From Mariaggregatimicrobium sp964498785 (GTDB lineage: Bacteria; Zhuqueibacterota; Zhuqueibacteria; Thermofontimicrobiales; Thiofontviventaceae), in the NCBI GenBank assembly GCA_964498785.1, contig CAZCJL010000015.1, forward strand, positions 1-64,000: 64,000 nt of DNA, written 5' to 3'. Positions 37,501 through 46,024 of this stretch are shown in pieces (positions within the stretch are counted from its first letter, which is position 1; each line of letters opens with the position of its first letter). Under the pieces are notes generated by a model. That model was not told where the DNA came from. It saw nothing but the letters and a program-made list of their open reading frames with translations, and did not search any database. A program made the position numbers and the translations under genes.

Positions 37501-38893
37501 CCGTCTTATCCATTCTTTTTTTGTTTCAAAAGTGTTTCAATCCTTGTTTTTCTGGAATCGGTATTTCGACACTGCTGGAACTCGATGATGTGCTCGACGA
37601 ACTTGAGTTTCAATCCTTGTTTTTCTGGAATCGGTATTTCGACATGCAAAGAAAAAAGACAATAGTATCACACAAAATAGTTTCAATCCTTGTTTTTCTG
37701 GAATCGGTATTTCGACAACTGCTTGAGCTTACCGAAGAACTTGATGAACTTGAGTTTCAATCCTTGTTTTTCTGGAATCGGTATTTCGACTTCGTTGCCT
37801 GCATTTGCGAACTTGTTTCTAAGAAGTTTCAATCCTTGTTTTTCTGGAATCGGTATTTCGACTTAGTACATCATTCTTTAGAATCGAATATGCCTTGTGT
37901 TTCAATCCTTGTTTTTCTGGAATCGGTATTTCGACAACAACAATTATATGCACTACTAAAAGGACTTGAAAGTTTCAATCCTTGTTTTTCTGGAATCGGT
38001 ATTTCGACGGTGGGAACGCAAGACTACAGCCAGCTAACGGTCGAGGTTTCAATCCTTGTTTTTCTGGAATCGGTATTTCGACCTGATGGTTTTTTAGCAG
38101 AATACTTTTCATTAACTATTGTTTCAATCCTTGTTTTTCTGGAATCGGTATTTCGACATTTTACCACATTCGATATGCTTTATCGGACAGATGTGTTTCA
38201 ATCCTTGTTTTTCTGGAATCGGTATTTCGACAGAACATCGCACGGACTACTAACTTCATTTGTGAAAGTTTCAATCCTTGTTTTTCTGGAATCGGTATTT
38301 CGACGAAATTATTTTACTATTCTGAGGCGGAAATGGAAAAGTTTCAATCCTTGTTTTTCTGGAATCGGTATTTCGACTAGCACGCTGAATCTGCTCATCG
38401 ACTGAGGTTGTATCGTTTCAATCCTTGTTTTTCTGGAATCGGTATTTCGACTTTTTTAGGAATTCCGCCATTCTGTGCCTTCATAAAGTTTCAATCCTTG
38501 TTTTTCTGGAATCGGTATTTCGACTGCGGGAACGGACATTGTTGGCAAGTTGGTGACCTGGGGTTTCAATCCTTGTTTTTCTGGAATCGGTATTTCGACT
38601 TCGATTTCCGGCTTCGCTTCGCCCAGCTTAACCTTGTTTCAATCCTTGTTTTTCTGGAATCGGTATTTCGACAACGCTAAAAGAGCAGGTAAAAGACTAT
38701 CAAAGAGATGTTTCAATCCTTGTTTTTCTGGAATCGGTATTTCGACAAAATAACGGAAAAATGGACTTATACGAATCTGAAAGTTTCAATCCTTGTTTTT
38801 CTGGAATCGGTATTTCGACATCATTTTGTTCTCCTTTATAATTTCAAACTTCCACTGTTTCAATCCTTGTTTTTCTGGAATCGGTATTTCGAC
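31503..38893 (-). CRISPR. Type I-B CRISPR array, 101 repeats and 100 spacers
   Basis: By hand count there are 101 copies of a 37-base repeat. On the given strand it runs from GTTTCAATCC to TTTCGAC; the reverse strand ends in ATTGAAAC, the usual 5' handle of type I crRNA. Transcription is therefore leftward and the leader lies at the right, next to cas4. Repeats are almost invariant. The exceptions are 31503-31539, whose left ten bases are degenerate (the trailer end), and 32022-32058, with G to C at 32049. Spacers are about 34-39 bases. The repeat has no stop codon in any rightward frame, so long false open frames cover the array. Confidence 0.98.
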
Positions 38894-39143
38894 AACTCTC
38901 GCTTGATAACTTTCAATATCTATTCCTGTTATCCCTGTTTTTTCATCCGTTGCTTTTGCTCTTTTTGCATTTCTCTACTCTCCCAAACACGCCGCTTTAG
39001 CCGGTTGTGCAGGTTTTTAGCGCCAGATAATTCATTTATATTTAGTTACTTTACTCTTGTATCAACTGCACGTACAAATAAATTTGCCTCAGCGAAATGA
39101 TTTATCTCTTCTGAATCGATCACACAAATTTCCTTTTTATGTA
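38894..39143 (-). promoter_or_regulatory. CRISPR leader region with a broken small open frame
   Basis: The 250 bp between the last repeat and the cas4 stop lie upstream of the array in its transcription direction, so they should contain the leader and promoter. Leftward from GTG at 39123 (AAAAGGA upstream) a frame of 25 codons ends at TAA 39046. It continues in phase for 38 more codons (LNINELSGAKNLHNRLKRRV and on) to 38929. It may be a remnant of a small gene with one nonsense change. No clear -10/-35 pair was chosen. Confidence 0.5.
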
Positions 39144-39758
39144 TCACACACAGATATTTCTGTAACAACAATCAACGCATTTAGAGCGAGACGATGTTTT
39201 TTTGGGGAAACGCCCGCTATAAATAATATCAAGGATATCATCAATGACCTGTTTTGTTTTTTCAAAATCTTGTTCATTAAGCGGAACATTCAACAAATAA
39301 TTTTTGCTCCGAACAAACACAATAAACCCATTATGAACCGGTTTTTGGTAATTATCCATGATCAGCCACGCCTGAAGAATAAGCTGATGTTTATATGTAT
39401 TAAACAGCTTTTCTTTAAATTGTGCATATTTATATTCAAGAGGCGCCATGGAACCGTCCCGTAAATACAACGCTTCATCGAGAATGCCGCGCACCCTGTT
39501 ACGGGGACTGCTCAAATATACGGATAATTCTTTATCGATGCAACCGATTTTTTTACGTACATATTCTTTGTTAATGCGGGTCCGGTTTTCATGGACCTGT
39601 CTGCCTTGTTGCACTTTAAAACGTCGCTCTTCATGTTGGGGAATTTTAAGGCATTCCATAAAATAGATAAAGCGCGGGCAAAACAAATATTCCATCACCA
39701 GTGACGGTGTGACAGAGAGTGCGTTTTGCTCGTTAAAAGAATTTTGTTCTGATTTCAT
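39144..39758 (-). CDS. cas4: CRISPR-associated Cas4 exonuclease
   Basis: Cas4 trims new spacers and helps choose those next to a correct PAM. The 204-residue protein has the four cysteines of the iron-sulfur cluster (Cys27 in LFCPR; Cys194, Cys197 or 198, and Cys203 at the C-terminus). The RecB-like nuclease site is also present (His56, Asp94 in GILDE, Glu108 and Lys110 in LEYK). It overlaps the end of cas2 by 26 bases and is the last gene of the operon, directly before the leader. Confidence 0.94.
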   Translation of the reverse strand: MKSEQNSFNEQNALSVTPSLVMEYLFCPRFIYFMECLKIPQHEERRFKVQQGRQVHENRTRINKEYVRKKIGCIDKELSVYLSSPRNRVRGILDEALYLRDGSMAPLEYKYAQFKEKLFNTYKHQLILQAWLIMDNYQKPVHNGFIVFVRSKNYLLNVPLNEQDFEKTKQVIDDILDIIYSGRFPKKTSSRSKCVDCCYRNICV

Positions 39759-40023
39759 CGGTCACCATTTCCTTATCAAATGCCTGTCCAATTAATTTAA
39801 CTTTTGCAAAATCATCTTTGCACATGGGAAAGATGTAAACAGAATCCTTTTTTTTATTGATTAGTTTTTGAATTTTCAATTTCAGTTCATCAATCTGGTT
39901 CATATTAAGGTCGCCCAGAAACACAGATTTCTGGACGCGGTAAATTCCGGCAGCAATGCAGGCTTTCGACACTTTGGTTCTGGCTTTATCTTCAATAATG
40001 TCATAAATAACCCAGACGAGCAT
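39733..40023 (-). CDS. cas2: CRISPR-associated Cas2
   Basis: Cas2 forms the core of the Cas1-Cas2 integration complex. The 96-residue protein starts MLVWVIYDIIED with the conserved Asp8 after the first strand and has the RVQKSVFLGDL segment (about 29-39) typical of the ferredoxin fold. AAGGAG lies upstream of the ATG. It is downstream of cas1 and overlaps cas4. Confidence 0.95.
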   Translation of the reverse strand: MLVWVIYDIIEDKARTKVSKACIAAGIYRVQKSVFLGDLNMNQIDELKLKIQKLINKKKDSVYIFPMCKDDFAKVKLIGQAFDKEMVTDEIRTKFF

Positions 40024-40087
40024 GGGGCTTCTCCTTTTTACTGATGTTTATCTGTCGTTACTCATTTTAATGTAAAATGCAGGTGTT

Positions 40088-41089
40088 TTAAAATTGTTGA
40101 ACAGTGGTTTTTGTTTTGTTCTTTTTGATCAATGTATTCGCGATTTTATGACAGTCGAACCGGATAATATCTTTCAGTTGAATATTTCGATTATTGTGAC
40201 GTACTTTCTGTTCCATACGATCGTTAAAGGCGGCTATTAACACTTGTTTGCCTTCTTTATTAAGCATCATTCCATTTTTAATTTTTGAGAAGAATTCTTT
40301 TTGCACCTGACGTTTGCTAAATAAGTAGAAAACGGTTTTATCACCGATAATGCGATACGGTTCAATGAGATCAAAAACCAGGGATTTTTTGGCATAATTA
40401 TCGGTATGCAAAAAGCCAACATAAGGATCGAGGCCGGCAATAATGCAGGCTTTTTCAACGCGGCTGTAAAGGATTCCATAGGTATAGTTCAGCATAGCGT
40501 TAAATTCATCTTTTGCAGGCTGCCGTGAGCGGCCATGGAATTTATATTTTTCCGGAATAAGGAAAGCGAGTGCAGAAAAATAGGCGCGTCCGGCGCTTCC
40601 TTCCAGTCCCAGTATTTCAGAGCGTTTTTGTTCCACAGTGCCGCTCAGTTGATTGAGCTTTTGTTTTGCCTGTTCGATTTTGCCGCAATATTCAGCCACT
40701 TGTTCAGCCTTTGGTGGTCGCTGTCGGGCAAGTTCATTAAGAAAATCAATATGGTTGGTCATTTTGCGGTCCACCCATTCGGTAACCAGCGCCAGTCCTT
40801 TATCCGTGTCTGCAATTTCCAGTTGTTTTCTTCTGATGAGTGTGGTAGAGCCAAATTGAGGTTTCCAAATACGGGCATACGGATCCCCGAATCCATCGAG
40901 AAAAACAATATCAATGTTATTTTTCACAGCCAGTTCGATGACATCGTTAGAAAGCGTAACGCCCGTTGTGATGAGAATGGAATCGACTTTGTTCGCTGAA
41001 ATCCGATGCTTTTCATCTTTTATTTTTATTTCAAAGCAGTCGTCCTTCTTATGGAGATATGTGCCAAACGTGCTAATCACAAGTTGCAT
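40088..41089 (-). CDS. cas1: CRISPR-associated Cas1 integrase
   Basis: Cas1 joins new spacers to the leader-proximal repeat. The 333-residue protein carries the metal-site residues Glu163 (LGLEGSAGR), His228 (VGFLHTDNY) and the acidic pair in SLVFDLIEPYR (Asp240, Glu243). The N-terminal strands are of type I-B form (QLVISTFGTYL). A ribosome-binding site AAAAGGAG lies 10 bases upstream. All catalytic residues are present, so acquisition appears possible. Confidence 0.96.
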   Translation of the reverse strand: MQLVISTFGTYLHKKDDCFEIKIKDEKHRISANKVDSILITTGVTLSNDVIELAVKNNIDIVFLDGFGDPYARIWKPQFGSTTLIRRKQLEIADTDKGLALVTEWVDRKMTNHIDFLNELARQRPPKAEQVAEYCGKIEQAKQKLNQLSGTVEQKRSEILGLEGSAGRAYFSALAFLIPEKYKFHGRSRQPAKDEFNAMLNYTYGILYSRVEKACIIAGLDPYVGFLHTDNYAKKSLVFDLIEPYRIIGDKTVFYLFSKRQVQKEFFSKIKNGMMLNKEGKQVLIAAFNDRMEQKVRHNNRNIQLKDIIRFDCHKIANTLIKKNKTKTTVQQF

Positions 41090-41194
41090 TTTGGGGGACT
41101 CCTTTTAGGGTAATCGGACAATTGATACTATTTATTTTCGGCAGAATCGATTCGTTTATTCAATATATATTCTGTAAAAAACGCGGCTTTTGAT

Positions 41195-41878
41195 TTAATA
41201 ATACTTCGCGATATCTTCAATGGAAATTTGTTTTACTGTTCCAAATCCGCGTGCAACTGATTTGCCAATTCCCAGATAATCGGGAATAATGAAATTGCAG
41301 GCAAAAAATCCGGTAAATCCGCTCATATCCATTCCTTTTAATTTGGCTGGTTTCAAGCGTGTGTCATTGGTGATAACGATTTGATCCGGCACAGTATAAT
41401 CAAATGATTTGGACATGGAAAGCAGGTTGCCAATCAGAATGCGGTTTAACAGATCAAGCCTTCCGGCGGCGTCTGAATTTCGGAACGAATGATAATTTTT
41501 TTGATTGAGCGCCAGCCAGGGCGACACAAATTTGTAGAAACGGAGTTCTTCATCGATCCCGAAATCCTGTTCTTTAACTGTGATTGTTTTTTCTGTAATC
41601 GGAATCATGGATTCACCGATTTTCATTTCGGAAATTTTAAATTGAATCTGTTTCAACACCTCGGCGCCATCGTTTACGCCAATAATTGTTGGCGTATAAT
41701 TGAGCACTTTATATTGAACAAGCGGATATGCATAAATGAATTTATTAGCCTCAATATGGTGGTGCAATTGAATATATTGAGGAAATTGTCTTCCGAAATA
41801 TCCTCTGATTTTCGGAATATCGCGGCGAAAGTATTTTTCATGTCCCAAAGTGAGTGTTAAAATTTGAATTTTTTTCAT
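41195..41878 (-). CDS. cas6: CRISPR endonuclease Cas6 (Cas6b-like)
   Basis: Cas6 cuts the long CRISPR transcript within each repeat to give crRNAs with an ATTGAAAC handle. The 227-residue protein matches the family with IRGYFGRQF near 25, YAYPLVQYK near 48, VSPWLALNQKNY near 115, NRILIGNLLSM near 145, and the C-terminal glycine-rich loop YLGIGKSVARGFGTV near 202-216. A candidate catalytic histidine lies in the N-terminal HHHIEA stretch. It sits between cas3 and cas1 instead of first in the operon, where a broken second cas6 remains. Confidence 0.88.
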   Translation of the reverse strand: MKKIQILTLTLGHEKYFRRDIPKIRGYFGRQFPQYIQLHHHIEANKFIYAYPLVQYKVLNYTPTIIGVNDGAEVLKQIQFKISEMKIGESMIPITEKTITVKEQDFGIDEELRFYKFVSPWLALNQKNYHSFRNSDAAGRLDLLNRILIGNLLSMSKSFDYTVPDQIVITNDTRLKPAKLKGMDMSGFTGFFACNFIIPDYLGIGKSVARGFGTVKQISIEDIAKYY

Positions 41879-41899
41879 AGAAATGTCTTGTGTTATAAG

Positions 41900-44305
41900 T
41901 TAAAAGATAAAATCGGCGGACGATTTTGGTGTTTCATTTAAATAGCCCAGCGTTGGTGAATAGTATTTCGGGAGTATCTCAATGGGCAGAAAATATAATC
42001 CGCCGAGTTGCTCAAGCTCATCGCTTAACTGATTTACAGGGATTGAAACCATAAATTGCATGAGCGTTGGTTTTATTTCTATAAAATGTTTCCGTCGTTC
42101 CAGTGAATTTTCCAGTAGCAGGAGACTGGTGTAGCGTTGCCAAATATCCATGGCTTCTTCATTTTGGGGAATAAATACACTGGCAACCGGATAGTCTTCA
42201 TCAATCAATTTATAGTTCCCCAACGAAGAAAATGCAAGTTGGTCCATGGCAGCAATCATGTCCTCTGCTAACTGCGTGCTTTGTTTTTCCCGGATTGATT
42301 GATAGTAGGTACGAATGGCATTTAAAAACTCCTGCTCGCTAATTTTATTGGTGTGTTCGACAATTTGTTTTGTGGAAAACATTTTAATGAGATCGTCTTT
42401 TCCGTAAATATATCGATAATAGGGGTGTCCTTTTTCATTGCAAAGAATAATAAACCGAACATCGCCAGTCTCTCGTTTTCCGTTTCGGTTACATCGTCCT
42501 GCTGCCTGATTGAGCGAATCCAGCGGAGCAAAATCCCGGATCACAATATCGAAATCAAGATCCACGCCAGCTTCCACCAATTGAGTTGATACGACAATTT
42601 TTGGCAGGTCGCACTCTCTGATTTCATTGATATAAAATAATCGATCATAAGGCGTCAGACGTGTTGATAAATGAAAAAGCTGGTGCTCTTTTTGATCTTT
42701 GGAAATCAGTTGAAATAGATCCCGCGCCACCCGTGTCGTATTTACAATAATCAGAATATCGGAATGCGGTTTTTGGATGACGATTTGTTGAATATCAGCA
42801 GCTAATTCGGAAATGGTTTGAGGCTGTAAATCAATGTCAACGTGATACCGGTTAAACAATTGAAAATAGCGATCTTTATTTGGAACAAGCTGAACGAGGT
42901 TATTTTCCGGTAATAATTTTGGGAGTGTTGCTGTCATCAAAATAAACCGGCACTGAAAAATGTCTGCCATTCTTTTAAATACATTTTCGAGCGCCGGCCA
43001 GAATTGGTGTGGCAGGGTTTGAATTTCATCCAAAATGATAATTGAGCCGGATAATTGATGCAGCCGCCGCACCATCATATTGCGATTTCCGATAATGGTA
43101 TGAAAAAACTGTACAAAGGTAGTCACCACCAAACGCGCGTCCCATCCTTCAATCAGCAGCGCGGCCGCATCGGCATCGTATTCATGTCCTTTAAATGTCA
43201 TTTCTGTAAGCGAATGATGTTTAATCATGATATCAGCGTCCGGATGATCGAATACGTCTGCAAACACCTGATGATTCTGGTCGATAATGGACATGAATGG
43301 GAGGCAGTAAATGATTTTCGGCATATTCCCTGTTTCGGCGGCTGAACGTTCCGCAAGCGTAAGCGCAGCGCCCAGTGCAGCCAGGGTCTTGCCGCTTCCG
43401 GTGGGAACATTGAGCGCAAAGAATGGCGTGTTTAGAGGCGCGTTGGCTGCGGTTTCCACACATTCCTGATAAATTTGATCCCGCAATTTACTTGTTTCAT
43501 CATCTGTGTCAGAGAACTTTTCTTTACGAAACTGCTGCAATTTCTGAAATGAGATTGCGCTGGCATCTCCCTGCTCTGGTAAATTTCCGAGAATCGCATG
43601 ATATTTATCTGCCGTCAATAACAGCGAATAGCAATACTGAAACAGGAAATAGAGTCGCGAAGCCGGCTCTCGTCGCAGTTGCCGATGAAATTTTTTACCA
43701 ATCCGAAAAACGTCTTCTGCGATGCGCTGATAGTTGCTTTCAAAATCATTTTTATCCAGAAATAAACCACATTGTTCGCCAACAGTTTTCAAAATAACTG
43801 AAAATTCCGGTTCAATGAGCCGCTGAATCTGTTTTTGAATTAGTGATTCATTCATTGACTCAAGCTCGTCATTTGCACTCTGCCTGTCGAACAGATTTTT
43901 CAGATTTCCATGATGTTTTTTAACCCATAAATAAGCAAGGAGCGGATAAAACGTCGTATCAAAACTTTCTTTCGGGCGAAATGTCGTTAAATACTTTTCC
44001 GCAATCCGGTATGCAAATAAGGCCGAAAGCCGTTGATGTTGCGATAGCTCTGTTTTCCGTGCTTTTTCACCCGCGTTAATGCTTTCAATATATTCCTGAA
44101 AATCAACGGTGGCTTTCCCTAAATCATGACACCAGCAGGCGATGGATATCAATGTGGTGTAAAGAGTTTGCTCATCCGCATTTTCCCAGCGAACCGGTTG
44201 TTTGTGCAGCAGGGCATTGGCGCCCTCTGCAACTCCGTTCAAATGATCGACCAACAGAAGCTGCGGATGAGATTTTAATTTAAAAGAGAATGATGTTTCT
44301 GTCAT
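41900..44305 (-). CDS. cas3: CRISPR-associated Cas3 nuclease-helicase
   Basis: Cas3 unwinds and degrades the DNA found by Cascade. The 801-residue protein fuses an N-terminal HD nuclease (His21; WCHDLGK with His60-Asp61; VKKHHGNL near 130) to a superfamily 2 helicase with Walker A PTGSGKT (301-307), DEIQ (426-429), MTATLP near 470, and QAAGRCNRNG near 600. Motifs are complete. Its start overlaps cas5 by 26 bases. Confidence 0.95.
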   Translation of the reverse strand: MTETSFSFKLKSHPQLLLVDHLNGVAEGANALLHKQPVRWENADEQTLYTTLISIACWCHDLGKATVDFQEYIESINAGEKARKTELSQHQRLSALFAYRIAEKYLTTFRPKESFDTTFYPLLAYLWVKKHHGNLKNLFDRQSANDELESMNESLIQKQIQRLIEPEFSVILKTVGEQCGLFLDKNDFESNYQRIAEDVFRIGKKFHRQLRREPASRLYFLFQYCYSLLLTADKYHAILGNLPEQGDASAISFQKLQQFRKEKFSDTDDETSKLRDQIYQECVETAANAPLNTPFFALNVPTGSGKTLAALGAALTLAERSAAETGNMPKIIYCLPFMSIIDQNHQVFADVFDHPDADIMIKHHSLTEMTFKGHEYDADAAALLIEGWDARLVVTTFVQFFHTIIGNRNMMVRRLHQLSGSIIILDEIQTLPHQFWPALENVFKRMADIFQCRFILMTATLPKLLPENNLVQLVPNKDRYFQLFNRYHVDIDLQPQTISELAADIQQIVIQKPHSDILIIVNTTRVARDLFQLISKDQKEHQLFHLSTRLTPYDRLFYINEIRECDLPKIVVSTQLVEAGVDLDFDIVIRDFAPLDSLNQAAGRCNRNGKRETGDVRFIILCNEKGHPYYRYIYGKDDLIKMFSTKQIVEHTNKISEQEFLNAIRTYYQSIREKQSTQLAEDMIAAMDQLAFSSLGNYKLIDEDYPVASVFIPQNEEAMDIWQRYTSLLLLENSLERRKHFIEIKPTLMQFMVSIPVNQLSDELEQLGGLYFLPIEILPKYYSPTLGYLNETPKSSADFIF

Positions 44306-45023
44306 TTTCGGTTTCCCAATAACGAGTCACTCTGTATTTATGTGGTTTTGCCAAACGTTCATAAAACACACGCTCGTAGCGCGACACAATTCGTTCCGGC
44401 GTCATTTCCATGGGAACCATTACCTGAAATAACTCGGTCTCCGGGTCCAGTTCCACAGCGTGATCATCTGTTAAAAAGGATTCCGGGACGATTGAATCGA
44501 GCGCTATCCAATCCGACGATTGCTTTTCCGAGGCGTGTACTTCGCCCACATATTTGAAATTTGCAAGTAATTCGCTTAATCCCAGCACCGGTGTATACAC
44601 AGCGCAGTGCGCCTGTAAATGATCTTTTAATTTATCATAAATTGCATCATCCTCGTGCTGGAAATAAATTCGGTATTTCGGATTTTTAACAAATTCGGTG
44701 CGAATCTGTGTGCGCGGAGCATGGCCTGCTTTTTTTATCGGCAGAAACAGGCTATCTCCCCGTTGATCTTTTGTATTAATCAAATTAAGAGTCCAGCGCA
44801 CTTTCCGAATTCGGGAAACCATACACACTGCCAAACGACAGGCTCCGTTTTGAAAATGACGAAGATAGTCATTTTCTTCTTTTTCAAGTCCGATAACCGC
44901 ACTAATCAACCCATACAACGTGGGTTTGGGCGGAAAGCCGAACGACAGTGGCGAAGAGGTTGTATAATATGTTCGAAAATGAGCGTAATCTGCCCACACA
45001 TCGAATACCAGTAATTTATTCAT
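44280..45023 (-). CDS. cas5: Cascade subunit Cas5 (type I-B)
   Basis: Cas5 holds the 5' handle of the crRNA in the interference complex. The 247-residue protein begins NKLLVFDVWADYAHFRTYYTTSSPLSFGFPPKPTLY when read in pieces, with the N-terminal strand and glycine/proline-rich turn (FGFPPKPTLYGLISAVIG) typical of the Cas5 RAMP family. It lies 14 bases after cas7 and overlaps cas3. No catalytic role is expected, as Cas6 is present. Confidence 0.9.
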   Translation of the reverse strand: MNKLLVFDVWADYAHFRTYYTTSSPLSFGFPPKPTLYGLISAVIGLEKEENDYLRHFQNGACRLAVCMVSRIRKVRWTLNLINTKDQRGDSLFLPIKKAGHAPRTQIRTEFVKNPKYRIYFQHEDDAIYDKLKDHLQAHCAVYTPVLGLSELLANFKYVGEVHASEKQSSDWIALDSIVPESFLTDDHAVELDPETELFQVMVPMEMTPERIVSRYERVFYERLAKPHKYRVTRYWETENDRNIILF

Positions 45024-45037
45024 AACGACACTCTTTT

Positions 45038-46024
45038 TTAGAATTGTTGATTGAACGGATTGAATTTGGCTTCTTTTGAAATATCAAAGGATTGATCCTC
45101 TACAACACAATTCAAACCCGAATCAATTTTATATTCAACAGATTCAATGGCGTCCGTGTTTTGCCGGACATCGCTTAACAAATTGGTTAAATCGAGCTTA
45201 ATATCAGAAATGTTACGCAATTCTTCATCACGCTTATCGGAAACTAACGCGACTTTATGATCCAGATCGCCGATAAAAAAGTGGGGTTTACTGTAATTTA
45301 TCTTTAGAAGCAGCCGGGGAACCTGTCCGACCTTTGTTCGGCTAATCAAATTTTTAGTACCGTTCCACAAAGCATCCACCAGCATGTCGATGTCTTCGGA
45401 AGTCAACTGCGTCAATTTTCCGGCATTTTCATTGATCACGCCCCAAAATCCGATCAACGAATACGGCAGCACATATTCTTCCCGAAACGTGAATTGACGT
45501 TTCCCTTTTCCCGGAGAATAGGAATCGGCAAAAGCGCCGGTACCTTTCAAATAATGAAGGCTCACGCGGTGCAGGGAATGTCCCATTCTGAACTGCACCG
45601 GTCCGGTCAGTGTTATCGACCCTTTCGCATTTTTTTTGTCAACCTTTAATTCAAGCGGGATCGTCGCGCCAAACAGACGCGCGTCAATACAGGAATTTAG
45701 AATATTTTGTTTGATCATCTGCTGTTGTTCTTTATAACTTTTGCCTTCCAAATCACTGTCCTTTGTTAAAAAATCAAGCGCGCGTGTTTTTGCGTCCTGT
45801 AGAAAACCGTCGTCATCCCGGATTTCTCTGATAAATATTTCTTCATTTTTGAATTCATGGAGATAGTCACGAACAGTTCGTTTCAATCGAACATCGGTCA
45901 CAATATTGACGCCGGTTTCTTCATCAATACGCGGTTTATTTTCATCATTCGGATCGCCGTTGGGATTGGCGTAGGCGACGTCGTACAAAAATAAAATTTC
46001 GCTGCGATGGGTAATATTACTCAT
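45038..46024 (-). CDS. cas7: Cascade backbone subunit Cas7 (Csh2-like)
   Basis: Cas7 polymerises along the crRNA spacer. The 328-residue protein starts with EILFLYDVAYANPNGDPN and DEETGVNIVTDVRLKRTVRDY, the signature N-terminus of Csh2/Cas7 proteins of type I-B. It also contains RLFGATIPLE near 118 and GPVQFRMGHSLH near 143. It overlaps cas8 by eight bases. Confidence 0.95.
   Translation of the reverse strand: MSNITHRSEILFLYDVAYANPNGDPNDENKPRIDEETGVNIVTDVRLKRTVRDYLHEFKNEEIFIREIRDDDGFLQDAKTRALDFLTKDSDLEGKSYKEQQQMIKQNILNSCIDARLFGATIPLELKVDKKNAKGSITLTGPVQFRMGHSLHRVSLHYLKGTGAFADSYSPGKGKRQFTFREEYVLPYSLIGFWGVINENAGKLTQLTSEDIDMLVDALWNGTKNLISRTKVGQVPRLLLKINYSKPHFFIGDLDHKVALVSDKRDEELRNISDIKLDLTNLLSDVRQNTDAIESVEYKIDSGLNCVVEDQSFDISKEAKFNPFNQQF

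Noticed and set aside
31338..38753. Many rightward open frames up to 392 codons across the array
   Set aside because: The 37-base repeat lacks stops in all rightward frames, so the frames are built of repeated SILVFLESVFR, FNPCFSGIGIST and FQSLFFWNRYFD. They are not genes.
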